NCBI GenBank assembly: GCA_947382865.1
Contig: CANDBF010000004.1
Location: forward strand, 1 to 54,954
From: an uncultured Clostridia bacterium
GTDB lineage: Bacteria; Bacillota; Clostridia; Christensenellales; CAG-917
Direction: 5' to 3'
DNA length: 54,954 nt
Shown here piece after piece: positions 1 through 9,540 of the stretch (the stretch's first letter is position 1; each line of letters opens with the position of its first letter). The translations under genes were made by a program, and so were the position numbers. The notes beneath the pieces were generated by a model that was not told where the DNA came from, searched no databases, and worked only from the letters and a program-made list of their open reading frames with translations.

Positions 1-49
1 GACGTACGTGACGGCGAGGAATATGGGCGTTGACAATGCAATGCGCCAA
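1..49. repeat. Partial copy of a dispersed palindromic repeat
   Basis: These 49 bases are identical to 9677-9725. Both copies sit directly after the stop codon of a minus-strand gene (pfkA here, an ABC transporter there), and a weaker similarity (GCGAGGTTT) continues up to each stop codon. Only the gene-proximal arm of the hairpin is inside the window; the rest lies to the left of base 1. Confidence 0.85.
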
Positions 50-60
50 ATAGCGAGGTT

Positions 61-1044
61 TTACTTGCTGATGGTGATAGCAAGATTATAAAGCTGCTCA
101 TCAAACTCCTTGGGGATTTTCAGAGCTTCGAGCACGGTGGTATCGTAGATATCGCCGCCGCGAACGCCGACGACTCTGCCGGACTGTCCGCACTCGATAA
201 GGTCGACTGCTCTTTGCGCCATGCGCGCGGCGAGCACGCGGTCCGCCATGGTAGGAATACCGCCGCGCTGCATATATCCGAGCGCCATATGGTTTACTCT
301 GCGGTTGGTAGCCTCCGCCACTTTCTTCACAAGCTCGTCTTTAAGTTCGTTTTTACCCTCGGCGAGAAGTATTATGGTTGAGGTTTTGCCCTTGTCGAAG
401 CCGCGTTTTACACTCTGGGCGATATCGTCCACGTCGGCGGGAGCCTCGGGGACGATAACATATTCCGCGCCGCCCGCAACCGCGGAATTGAGTGCGATAT
501 TGCCGCTCATTCTTCCCATGACTTCGAGCACCATAATGCGGTCGTGTGAGGTTATCGTATCTCTGAGCTTCAATATAGCGTCGATAACCGTATTACAAGC
601 CGTATCGTATCCGATTGTGGAGTCGGTGTATCCCATATCGTTGTCTATAGTGCCGGGGATTCCGATAACGTTGAGCTCGCTGTTCTCGTGCAAATCCTCC
701 ACGCCGCGGAAGGAGCCGTCGCCGCCTATTACGATAAGATTGTCTATCCCGCGTTTTATCAGATTGTCCGCCGCGCGGAGCATCACGTCCTTTTCCTTAA
801 ATTCGAGGCAGCGCGCCGAGCGCAGTATAGTTCCGCCCGCGTGCACGCTGTTGGAAACGGAGCTGTAATCCATAGGGAATATTTCGTCGTTGACCATTCC
901 CTTATATCCGTGTTTGATGCCGTACATTTCAAAACCGAGGTTCAGCCCGTAACGCACTACGGTACGTATGCAGGCGTTCATTCCCGAAGCGTCGCCGCCG
1001 CTGGTGAGCACGGCGAGTTTTTTATTGCATAATTTCTTTGCCAT
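61..1044 (-). CDS. pfkA: ATP-dependent 6-phosphofructokinase
   Basis: Phosphorylates fructose 6-phosphate to fructose 1,6-bisphosphate with ATP, the committed step of glycolysis, in the cytoplasm. The 327 residues match the length of bacterial PfkA. The nucleotide loop reads GGDGS; a Gly rather than Asp after GGD is the usual mark of ATP-dependent rather than PPi-dependent enzymes. The catalytic segment PGTIDND is intact, and the MGRMSG and YMQRGG substrate-binding motifs are present. The start follows GAGAGGAG by about seven bases. It lies 81 bp downstream of dnaE on the same strand, a pairing common in Bacillota, and is probably the last gene of the murB-PHP-whiA-dnaE-pfkA unit. A dispersed repeat follows the stop codon. 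Confidence 0.96.
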   Translation of the reverse strand: MAKKLCNKKLAVLTSGGDASGMNACIRTVVRYGLNLGFEMYGIKHGYKGMVNDEIFPMDYSSVSNSVHAGGTILRSARCLEFKEKDVMLRAADNLIKRGIDNLIVIGGDGSFRGVEDLHENSELNVIGIPGTIDNDMGYTDSTIGYDTACNTVIDAILKLRDTITSHDRIMVLEVMGRMSGNIALNSAVAGGAEYVIVPEAPADVDDIAQSVKRGFDKGKTSTIILLAEGKNELKDELVKKVAEATNRRVNHMALGYMQRGGIPTMADRVLAARMAQRAVDLIECGQSGRVVGVRGGDIYDTTVLEALKIPKEFDEQLYNLAITISK

Positions 1045-1125
1045 AGATTTTCTCCTCTCAAGGATTTTACGTCTGATATTTTAGCACTTAGCGCGCGAAG
1101 TAATCAAGCGTACGCGCGATGTTTG

Positions 1126-4100
1126 TCATTTTTTACTCACGTATCTGACGCGATCGTCCCCCAGCAAATCGCTAAGCCTCGCGAGCAACTCTTCGCATAC
1201 GCGCACACGTTGCGCATATTCTTTGAGTTTTGGTTTCCCTTCGTAGGTTATCTGCGCATGGCAGGGGGTATTGCCCTCGTAAAGAGCCAGCACGTCCGCC
1301 ACGGTATCCTTTTCCGCCGCGCTGTTGATAAGCACGTAAAGCACGCCGCCGCTAGGATTGTACTGCTTGGCGTTGCGGCTCAGCTTTGCCGCGCCGTCGT
1401 TCTGCCACAGCTCGACCGTATCTATATTGATTTTCGGCTCGCTCTCGTCGCGCAGGTCAATCTTGCCGGACACCTTTACGGGCGCGTCCGCGCCGATTGC
1501 CGCGCCGAATTTCTCAAACGCGCGCGCGTACATAGAAAAAGCTATCGAGCCCGTTCTGTCCTCCAAGCGCCCTACTGCGAATTTCTGTTGCTGCTTGGTA
1601 GTCTTGATTTCGTAGGACGACACGATACATCCGAACTTTACAGCCTTGCCCGAAAGCGATTCGTCCACCTGCATTGTAATATTGCCTTCATCGTCGGGCT
1701 GTTCGATATACAGCATTCCTGTATCGAAATTGAATTCGCCCTTGACCTCGCTGTAATCGTCGAGCGGATGTCCCGAAATATACATTCCGAGCACCTCTTT
1801 TTCAAGCGAAAGTCGTTGCAGCTTGGGGTACTCCTCTAACTCGTCGTAGACGTCCTTATAAGAGACGGCTTCCTCGAAAATATCGTCGAAAAGGGACATC
1901 TGATCGGACATTCTGCTCTTTTTGGAGCGCACCACGTCGTCCATAATGCGCTCGTAGGAAGCCATAAGCGTAGAACGCGTTTTGCCGAAGCAGTCGAGCG
2001 CGCCGCCCTTTATCAGACTTTCGAGCATACGCTTGTTGAGCTGCTCGGAGCACCTTTCGAGCAAATCGCGCAAATCCTTGAAGGGACCGCGCGCGTCGCG
2101 CTCGGCAAGTATATATTCCACCGCCTGCTCGCCGACGTTCTTTATGCCGTGCAAGCCGTAACGCACGTTTTCGCCCTCAATGGAAAACAGTTTGCGCGAA
2201 CGGTTTATATCGGGAGACAGCACCTTGACCCCCGTACGTTTGAGGTAGTTCATATAGTGCTTCAACTCGTCCGCGTTGGTTATGCGATTGTTGACGACGG
2301 CGACGATGAAATGCGTCGGATAATAGCATTTGAGATACGCAGTCTGATACGTCAGGAACGTGTACGCCGCCGCGTGCGACTTGTTGAAGGCGTATTCGGC
2401 AAATTTCATAATTTGGTCGAACAGGTGATTTGCAACCTCCTCGTCCACGCCGTTTGCAATCGCGCCGATATTGTTCTTTTGGGTCGCGTCGCCTTTAAGC
2501 ACGCCGCCGTGCAGAAAAACGTTTCTCATCTGTTCGAGAACGTCCGCCTTTTTCTTGGACATAGCGCGGCGCATAATATCCGCGCCTCCGAACGAGAAGC
2601 CCGCCATCTTCTGCGCGATTTGCATAACCTGCTCCTGATACACGATACAGCCGTAAGTATTTTCAAGCACTTCTTTTAGTATAGGATGTGCGTATTTCAC
2701 GTCCTCGGGGTGCTTTTTGCCCTCGATGAAGTCGTCTACGAACTGCATAGGACCCGGACGGTACAGCGAAATTCCCGCTATAACGTCTTCGAGGCAGTCC
2801 GGTTGAAGCCTCGCCATAAAGCGTTTCATTCCGCCCGATTCCAACTGAAAGACCGCTTCACAGTCGCCCGACGAAATCAATTCGTAAATCTTGGGGTCCT
2901 CGTAGCCGAGCTTATCGAAATCCAGCTCCACGCCCTTGTCCTGCTTTATGAGCTTAATCGCCTCGTCTATGTCCGTCAGCGTTTTTAGCCCCAAAAAGTC
3001 CATTTTGAGCAGTCCCACGTCCTCTATTATGTTCTTGTCGAACTGCGTGGTTATGACGGGGCCGTTTCTAGACAACGCGCAATAGTTCTCTACGGGGTCG
3101 CGGCAGATAACCACGCCCGCGGCGTGCATCGAGGTCTGCCTCGGCATACCTTCCAGCTTCATAGCGAGGTCGATGACCTCTTTTGCGCTCAAATTGGTCT
3201 CGTACAGCTTCTTAAATTCCGCGCTGTAACAGTCGCTTCCGGGGGTGAGCACCTGCGGCAGGAAAGCTTTTCCCGTCGGAATCTCTTTGACCCACGCCGC
3301 GGCGTCGGCATACGGAATGTCCATAACCCTCGCGACGTCCTTGACGACCGCCTTCGCGCTCATTGTGGAATATGCGATAATCTGCGTCACGCAGTCCTTG
3401 CCGTATTTCTCTATACAGTAGTCTATGACCTCGCCCCTTCTTACAAAACAGAAGTCCACGTCGAAGTCGGGCATGCTTACGCGCTCTGCGGAAAGGAATC
3501 TTTCAAAGAGCAGCTGATATTTGAGGGGGTCTATATCCGTTATTCCTATCGTATACGCCACTATGCTTCCGCATCCGCTCCCTCGCCCCGGACCGACGGG
3601 AATGCCCATTTTCTTCGCCGCATTTACGTAGTCCCATACAATAAGGAAGTATCCGTCGTAGCCGCAATCGTGTATGACTTTCAACTCGTGATTGAGCCTT
3701 GCCTCCATATCGGGAGTGATCTCCGCGTATCTTCTGCCCAGCCCCTCCCATGCGAGGTCGTGAAGATACTGCTGCTCGTCTCTGTCACCCATTTCCTCGT
3801 TTGTGTATTTGGGAATGACGGGCGGACGTTTGAGCACGAAAAAGTCCTCTATCTTGTCGGCTATCTCGCGCGTTGTAGAAATAGACTCGGGACACCAGTC
3901 GAACAACCGCGCCATCTCGTCGCCGGATTTGAGGTAGAATTCGTCATTCTGAAACCTCGGCGAATTCTGCTTGTCGTCGGACTTCCTGCAACCGAGGGTT
4001 ATGCACATCATCGTGTCCTGCATTTCGGCGTCGTCGCGGTTGAGATAGTGCACGTCGTTGGTCGCGACTATTTTTACTCCTATCTCCCTTGCAATCTGCA

Positions 4101-4716
4101 CGAGTCTGTTGTTGACGATTTTGTCCTCTTCCAGACCGTGGTCCTGTATCTCTATATAGAAATCGCCCTCTGCGAACATATCGCGCATACGTATCGCGTA
4201 CTGCTTCGCCTCCTCGTACTTGCCCGCTAGTATGAGTCTCGGGATTTTTCCCGCAAGGCAGGCGGAAAGGCAAATAAGCCCATCGCTGTACTGCGCAATA
4301 TGTTCGAGGTCTACGCGCGGTTTCATATAAAACCCGTCCACAAACGCCATCGAGGACAGTTTCATAAGATTTTCGTAGCCCTTTTGATTTTTTGCGAGAA
4401 GTATAAGGTGATAGCGTTGCTTGATCACCTCCGTCGTCTTTACGTACATATCCTCCGCGACGTAAAACTCCTCGCCTATAATAGGCTTTATTCCGTCGCC
4501 GCGCAGCGTGGATACAAAGGAATGCACGCCGTACATATTGCCGTGATCGGTTATCGCGACGGCGTCCATTCCCATTCTTTTCAGCGCGTCGCTGAGCGGA
4601 TGGGTTTTCTTGGTTTTGTTGGGATTGTCGGGGTCGGACACGGGCTGAATAATCCGCACCGCTCCGTCGAGCAGGCTATATTCCGTGTGCAGATGCAGGT
4701 GAACGAAATCTGTCAT
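1126..4716 (-). CDS. dnaE: DNA polymerase III alpha subunit, DnaE type
   Basis: Replicative polymerase catalytic subunit of the DnaE (not PolC) class. At 1196 residues it has the usual DnaE length and order: an N-terminal PHP domain (HLHLHTEYSLLDG, ITDHGNMYG), the polymerase palm with the GPGRGSGCGS loop and the catalytic PDFDVDF aspartates near residue 410, then the finger region, a helix-hairpin-helix region and a C-terminal OB fold near residues 1000-1090. In Bacillota that also carry PolC, DnaE works mainly in lagging-strand primer extension; polC is not in this window. The start is preceded by GAGAGGAG. A tight hairpin (CGGGC-GAA-GCCCG) lies directly upstream of that ribosome binding site. 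It follows whiA by 79 bp. Confidence 0.97.
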   Translation of the reverse strand: MTDFVHLHLHTEYSLLDGAVRIIQPVSDPDNPNKTKKTHPLSDALKRMGMDAVAITDHGNMYGVHSFVSTLRGDGIKPIIGEEFYVAEDMYVKTTEVIKQRYHLILLAKNQKGYENLMKLSSMAFVDGFYMKPRVDLEHIAQYSDGLICLSACLAGKIPRLILAGKYEEAKQYAIRMRDMFAEGDFYIEIQDHGLEEDKIVNNRLVQIAREIGVKIVATNDVHYLNRDDAEMQDTMMCITLGCRKSDDKQNSPRFQNDEFYLKSGDEMARLFDWCPESISTTREIADKIEDFFVLKRPPVIPKYTNEEMGDRDEQQYLHDLAWEGLGRRYAEITPDMEARLNHELKVIHDCGYDGYFLIVWDYVNAAKKMGIPVGPGRGSGCGSIVAYTIGITDIDPLKYQLLFERFLSAERVSMPDFDVDFCFVRRGEVIDYCIEKYGKDCVTQIIAYSTMSAKAVVKDVARVMDIPYADAAAWVKEIPTGKAFLPQVLTPGSDCYSAEFKKLYETNLSAKEVIDLAMKLEGMPRQTSMHAAGVVICRDPVENYCALSRNGPVITTQFDKNIIEDVGLLKMDFLGLKTLTDIDEAIKLIKQDKGVELDFDKLGYEDPKIYELISSGDCEAVFQLESGGMKRFMARLQPDCLEDVIAGISLYRPGPMQFVDDFIEGKKHPEDVKYAHPILKEVLENTYGCIVYQEQVMQIAQKMAGFSFGGADIMRRAMSKKKADVLEQMRNVFLHGGVLKGDATQKNNIGAIANGVDEEVANHLFDQIMKFAEYAFNKSHAAAYTFLTYQTAYLKCYYPTHFIVAVVNNRITNADELKHYMNYLKRTGVKVLSPDINRSRKLFSIEGENVRYGLHGIKNVGEQAVEYILAERDARGPFKDLRDLLERCSEQLNKRMLESLIKGGALDCFGKTRSTLMASYERIMDDVVRSKKSRMSDQMSLFDDIFEEAVSYKDVYDELEEYPKLQRLSLEKEVLGMYISGHPLDDYSEVKGEFNFDTGMLYIEQPDDEGNITMQVDESLSGKAVKFGCIVSSYEIKTTKQQQKFAVGRLEDRTGSIAFSMYARAFEKFGAAIGADAPVKVSGKIDLRDESEPKINIDTVELWQNDGAAKLSRNAKQYNPSGGVLYVLINSAAEKDTVADVLALYEGNTPCHAQITYEGKPKLKEYAQRVRVCEELLARLSDLLGDDRVRYVSKK

Positions 4717-4795
4717 ATATCTCCTCTCGGGCTTCGCCCGTTTTCGCAGATTGTAATTCTGTTTTTCTTTATTTTAGGTTACGCAAGCGAATGCC

Positions 4796-5761
4796 CTATT
4801 CGTCGCAGTAAGCCAGTGCTTCGATTTTTTTGAGTCTGTGATGCAGACAGCTCTTGGTCACGCCCAGCATATCGGCAAGCTCCTGCATAGAGGCTTCGGG
4901 ATACTGCGCCCGCGCCTCCGCCGTGTCGCGCAGCGACAGCGAAAGTTTTTCAAATTCATCTCGTGTTTTTAGCTTCGCGATGGCTATGACAAGCCTCGTG
5001 GACGCGGCGAAAGTCTTGTCCATATTCGCCGTTTCGCATATAATCGCCCTGTTCAGCTCGTTTGCCGTCTCGCGCTCGTCGATTACGGTTTGAAGCCGTT
5101 TTGCGCTGTCGCCGAGCCCTAGAATGCAAAGAATGCTCACTATTTCGTCCTTATCCTTGACGTATATGAGTTTGCCGCCGTTTCTGTCGCTCATTCGGGT
5201 TTTTATGCGCAAATCGCTGAGCAGCTCCATAACTCCGTCCGCAAACTCCTCGTCATAGAGCTGCAACTCGAAGTGATAGCCCTGCTTTTTTTCCTCCCCC
5301 GCTACGGGAGCGTACGCTCCGCCGCAACCGAGGTATAAGCCCTGAAAGTACGCTTTCATGCAGCACTGCTTTGTCAGAAGCTGTTGAGGCAGTCCGCGCG
5401 TGAAATTCATCAGTCCCTCGCCGTTTACGCTCATAAGCTCGAAGTCTATAAGCGCCTGCTTTGCAAAGCCCTGCGGAATCGTCACCTTGTACGTTCTTTT
5501 TTCCTTATCGAAGCCGCCGCGCTCCGAGTCGGGCGCGGTTATCGGACATTCAACGGGATATATGCTTTGAAGCATATCCGAGATTTTACGCGCCGCCTCG
5601 TACGTATCAAGCCGCAAATTTAAGGTCTGCCGACGTCCCGTTCCTTCAAGCGTTCCGCTCACCTTGAACAGCGCGGACAAAAACGCCGCCTTACAGCACT
5701 CGCCGCTCGGCAAAGCCGCAAGCAATTCCCTTTTGCTGTTTTCCTTAAACGTCGCGCCCAT
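4796..5761 (-). CDS. whiA: WhiA-type DNA-binding protein
   Basis: WhiA is a conserved Gram-positive protein with an N-terminal LAGLIDADG-like fold and a C-terminal helix-turn-helix. In Bacillus it affects cell division and chromosome segregation; in Streptomyces it controls sporulation. The 321 residues show the expected N-terminus (ATFKENSKRELL) and a C-terminal HTH (ASMQELADMLGVTKSCLHHRL). The frame is open for 42 more codons, but those lie inside the PHP gene and resemble nothing in the family, so the ATG at 5761 is chosen; it overlaps the PHP stop by 17 bp. In many Bacillota rapZ and yvcK sit between the PHP gene and whiA. They are absent here. Confidence 0.93.
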   Translation of the reverse strand: MGATFKENSKRELLAALPSGECCKAAFLSALFKVSGTLEGTGRRQTLNLRLDTYEAARKISDMLQSIYPVECPITAPDSERGGFDKEKRTYKVTIPQGFAKQALIDFELMSVNGEGLMNFTRGLPQQLLTKQCCMKAYFQGLYLGCGGAYAPVAGEEKKQGYHFELQLYDEEFADGVMELLSDLRIKTRMSDRNGGKLIYVKDKDEIVSILCILGLGDSAKRLQTVIDERETANELNRAIICETANMDKTFAASTRLVIAIAKLKTRDEFEKLSLSLRDTAEARAQYPEASMQELADMLGVTKSCLHHRLKKIEALAYCDE

Positions 5762-6509
5762 AAGTCCAATCCCTTTTATCCTTGAAGACGGGCGGTCTTC
5801 CGTCCGTGCCGTATATTCTTTCGACGGGAATTCCGCACTCCTTTGCAAACGCTTCAACCCTGTTGAATTTACCCGTACGCTTCGCACTGTGCGCGTCGCT
5901 TCCCAAAATCAGCTTTACGTCCGATTTCAAAACCGCATTTATTCCCTGACCCAGAACGTCGATATGCTTTTCGTTAAGCTCGATATAAACTCCGTGCTTT
6001 GCCGCACCGTTACAAACCGATTCGAAATCTACGGGCGCAAGATGACCGAGGTGCGCGATTACGTCGACGGGATAGTTTTCCATAACGAACAGATACGCTT
6101 CGGTGTTCTGACAAATCAGTTTCTCCTTTTTTGCCCGACTTCCGAAGCCGTTTGTACGCACCCATTGCATATCCTCGCCCGCGAATTTCGGAAGAATATA
6201 TCTATGGAAGCCCGCGATGAGCACGTCGCATTTTTTTATGACGGAATGCGGTACGTCAAGCCTGTGCCCTACGATATTGCCCTCAACGCCGTGAAGTATA
6301 TCGACGTTGCAGTTTTTAAGGTCGGCAATAAGCTCCCTCTGCGCCGCAAATTTTTTATCGGTCAGATGACATAAAAGAGTTTGAAATGAATGGTCGGTAA
6401 TCGCAATCTGCGAAAGCCCGAGCTTTTTTGCGGCGGCAAGATGACGGGAGATTGTAGCTCTTCCGTCGCTCGAAAATGTATGCAGATGATAGTCGCCCGA
6501 AATCCTCAA
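5745..6509 (-). CDS. PHP-domain phosphoesterase
   Basis: A metal-dependent hydrolase of the PHP superfamily, related to YcdX/histidinol-phosphatase-like phosphoesterases; the substrate is unknown. Metal-binding motifs in order are DYHLHTFSSDG, ITDHS, GVEGN, GFHR, HLGH and GSDAH, so the trinuclear site looks complete. The frame opens at a TTG at 6584, but a TTG at 6509 preceded by GGAGAG with five-base spacing puts the start just before the first metal-binding motif, as is usual for the family, and gives 254 residues. An ATG at 6572 is a third option with no good ribosome binding site. A PHP gene between murB and whiA is standard in Clostridia. Confidence 0.85.
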   Translation of the reverse strand: MRISGDYHLHTFSSDGRATISRHLAAAKKLGLSQIAITDHSFQTLLCHLTDKKFAAQRELIADLKNCNVDILHGVEGNIVGHRLDVPHSVIKKCDVLIAGFHRYILPKFAGEDMQWVRTNGFGSRAKKEKLICQNTEAYLFVMENYPVDVIAHLGHLAPVDFESVCNGAAKHGVYIELNEKHIDVLGQGINAVLKSDVKLILGSDAHSAKRTGKFNRVEAFAKECGIPVERIYGTDGRPPVFKDKRDWTYGRDV

Positions 6510-6584
6510 TTTTTCTCTCCGTTTCAAATTGGCATAGCTTATTATGCACTCGGCGCGTTTGCGTGACGGCATTTCCGTCTGCAA

Positions 6585-7571
6585 TTACTTTACGTAAACA
6601 AATTCCCTTTGTATCCTTACGCCGTATTTTGCAAATACCTCTATTTCGCAAAGTCCTACGAGCGTCATAAAATCCTTTGCTGTCGCTCCGCCGACGTTGA
6701 CTATAAAATTGCCGTGAAGCTCAGATATCATCGCGCCGCCTACTCGTGTTCCGCGCAGTCCGCACCCGTCTATAAGTTTTCCGCTCGGAATCTCACCGTT
6801 TTTGAAAACGCTTCCGCAGGACGGCTGTCTCGGTTGCTTTGCAAGTCTTAGTCCGAGATATTCGGAAGCCGTTTTTCGCGATTCCTGTGCCGAAACACTC
6901 TTTCCCTCGAACACCGCGCCTAGTATCACTCCCCCCGCGCCCTTTCTGTACCCGAAGCCGCATTCGCCTACGTCGAATTCCGCTATGGCGCATAAATTTT
7001 CCACATCTCCGCCGGAAATTATGTCGCCGCGCGAATGGTTTGAATTTATATCGCCGATATAAGCGCAATTTACATAATCACTGTTTAACACGCGTATTTT
7101 GTGCACGTAATCCGCCGTTTGCGCGCCGAACGCGCCCGCGTTCATATGCACAATGCCGCCAACGGTGGCAGGCACGCCCGTCATAAATTCAAGACCTCCG
7201 AGCGAGTGCTCTCTCATATTCGTTATAACGTCGCTTATCCTCGCGCCGCTTCCCGCTATGACCTTATTCCCGTGAATTTCTATCCCGTCAAGTCCCTTGG
7301 TGGAAATAACGGGAGAAGCGCAAAGTCCGTCGGCAAGTATGACGTCGGAGCCGCCGCCGAGTATAAACGGGCAAACGCCATAGCGCAAAAAATGCCTGTA
7401 TAGCCGCGTCAACTCGCTTTCGGTGCGAGGAGTAAATACGCACGCCTTGCCGCCGCCCTTGAACGTGGTGAGCTCGCAAGCGCTATTGAGCGTATACGGA
7501 GTTGCGCACTCCGCCTGCGCACGGTCGCATATTACTATAATACTGCCGATTTCCTTTTGCGTTTCAGACAT
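6585..7571 (-). CDS. murB: UDP-N-acetylenolpyruvoylglucosamine reductase
   Basis: FAD enzyme that reduces UDP-GlcNAc-enolpyruvate to UDP-MurNAc with NADPH, the second committed step of peptidoglycan precursor synthesis. At 328 residues it is a type II MurB. Visible motifs are the FAD-binding GGGSDVI, PATVGGIVHMNAGAFG, the GFGYRKG strand, the catalytic-serine segment SCGSVFKNG, and HGNFIVN near the end. It has its own promoter (7606-7634) in the 57-bp gap after uvrC and starts the unit murB-PHP-whiA-dnaE-pfkA. Confidence 0.96.
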   Translation of the reverse strand: MSETQKEIGSIIVICDRAQAECATPYTLNSACELTTFKGGGKACVFTPRTESELTRLYRHFLRYGVCPFILGGGSDVILADGLCASPVISTKGLDGIEIHGNKVIAGSGARISDVITNMREHSLGGLEFMTGVPATVGGIVHMNAGAFGAQTADYVHKIRVLNSDYVNCAYIGDINSNHSRGDIISGGDVENLCAIAEFDVGECGFGYRKGAGGVILGAVFEGKSVSAQESRKTASEYLGLRLAKQPRQPSCGSVFKNGEIPSGKLIDGCGLRGTRVGGAMISELHGNFIVNVGGATAKDFMTLVGLCEIEVFAKYGVRIQREFVYVK

Positions 7572-7605
7572 AGAATCATTCTATGCCGAATGCAAAGCGT
7601 TGTAT

Positions 7606-7634
7606 ATTATACTATAAAACTTTTTCTATTACAA
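7606..7634 (-). promoter_or_regulatory. Sigma-A promoter for murB operon
   Basis: On the minus strand TTGTAA (7629-7634), a 17-bp spacer and a perfect TATAAT (7606-7611). The -35 box overlaps the uvrC stop codon. The predicted start lies about 30 bp before the murB ATG. Confidence 0.7.
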
Positions 7635-9461
7635 GTCGCTCGGGGCATTGTTTTTTGCGGTAAGCGCGGCAAGCTGTTCGAGAATATACTCCGCCTTGCT
7701 GTGGGATATGCCGTCCAATTCGGCGAGCTCCTCCGCCGTCTTATGCTTTATATCCTCGACTGAGCCGAAACGCTTTATAAGCGCGTTGGCGGTTTTGTCT
7801 CCAACTCCCTTTATGTTCCTTAGCACGCTCTCGCTAAGGTGCTTGCTTCTCAGCGACCTATGGAAGGTTATTGCAAATCTGTGCGATTCGTCCCTCACCC
7901 TTTGCAATAGCTGTAAAGCTACGCTGTCCTTGGGCAGAATAACGGGAGAGGTCGGGTCGCTGCCGAGGAATACCTCCTCCTCTCTCTTGGCAAGCGAGAT
8001 TATCTCTATGTCCTGTTTGCCCGTCGCCGCCTGCGCCTCTTTTGCGTATGCAAGCTGTCCCTTTCCGCCGTCTATGAGCAACAGGTCGGGAACGCTCGAA
8101 AAGCTCTCGTCCTCATCGTCCAGTTTGAGCAGACGTCTTGTGAGCACCTCTCGCATACACGCGAAATCGTTGTTGCCCTCTACGGTTTTTATTTTGAATT
8201 TGCGATAGTGCGCCTTCTTCGGCTGTCCGCCCTCGAACACCACCATGCTCGCGACCTTATCCGTGCCCGAGATATGTGATATGTCGTAGCCCTCTATCCT
8301 GTTCGGCAGGGTTTTCAGCCCCAGAAGCTCGGCGAGCTGTCTCACCGCGCCCGTTGTACGAAGCTCCTTGCGCTCGTCCTGCGTGCCGTACTTGACCATA
8401 GCGTCGTAGGCGTTGGAATGGGCGAGCTCGAGAAGCTGTTTGCGCACGCCCTGTTTCGGCTCCACGACGCGCACGGTGTGCGGACAAAGGTTATTGACCG
8501 CGTTTTCGAGGCTTATCATATCCTCTACTCCGTCCGTCACAATCTCGTCGCAGAGAGGCGCGTTGTTGACGTAATACTGATATACGTAGGACGCCAGATC
8601 CTCGTCCGCGGCGGTCGACGTGAAATTTTCTCCGCCTACCAGCTTTCCGCCGCGCACGACGAGCATATTTATTGCGGAAATTATGCCGTTGGACTCGAAC
8701 GCGAAAATATCCAGATTAAATTCCTTGGGCAGCGCGCTGACCTGCTTTCTTACGATTTTTTCAAGCACGCGCAGCTTATTGCGATAGTTCAGCGCGACCT
8801 CGAAATTTTCCTCCGCCGCAAATTTCATCATCTTCTCATTGAGAACTCTTTCCACCTCTCTGTCGTTACCGCGCAGGAAGTCCGCGACCTTTTGCACCTC
8901 CTGCCTGTACTCCTCGCTCGAAACCTCGCCCGAACAAGGCGCAAGACATCTGCCCAGATGCTTATTGAGGCAGGGTCTGGACGGTTTGCTCAAATCCCTG
9001 CCGCAGTCGCGCACGCAGAACGCCGTGTGTATAAGGTCGGTTATATCGCGCACGTTGACGGACTGCATATAAGGTCCGAAATACTTCGCCCCGTCGTTTT
9101 TCAGCTTCCTTACCACCTCGATACGAGGAAAGGGCTGTCTCATATCGATGCGCAAAAATGGATAGGACTTGTCGTCTTTGAGCAGAATATTATATCTGGG
9201 AGTGTGCTTTTTGATAAGGTTGTTTTCGGTCACGAGAGCGTCAACCTCGCTCGCGCAGATGATATATCTGAAATCGTCCACGTGTTCGAGCATCGCCATA
9301 ACCTTTGCCGTACGGTTGGAGAGATTGAAAAAATAGGATTTCAGTCGGTTTTTGAGATTTTTGGCTTTTCCAACATAAATAATCTCCCCCTGCGCGTCGA
9401 GCATCATGTATACGCCGGGGGTTGTGGGCACGTCCTTTAATTTCTCCTTGAAATCTACCAT
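7629..9461 (-). CDS. uvrC: Excinuclease ABC subunit C
   Basis: Makes the dual incisions around bulky DNA lesions together with UvrA and UvrB. The 610 residues carry the GIY-YIG nuclease domain (GVYMML, IIYVGKAKNLKNR), a four-cysteine cluster around residues 150-175 of the type that binds an iron-sulfur cluster in UvrC, a UVR motif near residues 200-235, the RNase H-like second nuclease (GYDISHISG, LLLIDGGKGQL) and C-terminal helix-hairpin-helix motifs (IKGVGDKTANAL). The start gives the canonical UvrC N-terminus, yet no Shine-Dalgarno sequence precedes it; the -10 box ends only six bases upstream, which predicts a leaderless mRNA. No LexA-type box is seen nearby. Confidence 0.97.
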   Translation of the reverse strand: MVDFKEKLKDVPTTPGVYMMLDAQGEIIYVGKAKNLKNRLKSYFFNLSNRTAKVMAMLEHVDDFRYIICASEVDALVTENNLIKKHTPRYNILLKDDKSYPFLRIDMRQPFPRIEVVRKLKNDGAKYFGPYMQSVNVRDITDLIHTAFCVRDCGRDLSKPSRPCLNKHLGRCLAPCSGEVSSEEYRQEVQKVADFLRGNDREVERVLNEKMMKFAAEENFEVALNYRNKLRVLEKIVRKQVSALPKEFNLDIFAFESNGIISAINMLVVRGGKLVGGENFTSTAADEDLASYVYQYYVNNAPLCDEIVTDGVEDMISLENAVNNLCPHTVRVVEPKQGVRKQLLELAHSNAYDAMVKYGTQDERKELRTTGAVRQLAELLGLKTLPNRIEGYDISHISGTDKVASMVVFEGGQPKKAHYRKFKIKTVEGNNDFACMREVLTRRLLKLDDEDESFSSVPDLLLIDGGKGQLAYAKEAQAATGKQDIEIISLAKREEEVFLGSDPTSPVILPKDSVALQLLQRVRDESHRFAITFHRSLRSKHLSESVLRNIKGVGDKTANALIKRFGSVEDIKHKTAEELAELDGISHSKAEYILEQLAALTAKNNAPSDL

Positions 9462-9467
9462 ATGACG

Positions 9468-9497
9468 ATTATAGCCTAAATAAGTAAGAATAGTAAA
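9468..9497 (-). promoter_or_regulatory. uvrC promoter, predicted leaderless transcript
   Basis: Minus strand: TTTACT (9492-9497), 18-bp spacer, perfect TATAAT (9468-9473). Six bases separate the -10 box from the uvrC ATG, so transcription should begin at or within a base or two of the start codon. Confidence 0.6.
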
Positions 9498-9540
9498 GTT
9501 AAATATTTCTTATATGATATGTCCGTTACGCCAATTTTGA

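Noticed and set aside
5762-5887. N-terminal extension of whiA by 42 codons
   Set aside because: It lies entirely inside the PHP gene and does not resemble the WhiA N-terminus; the ATG at 5761 fits.
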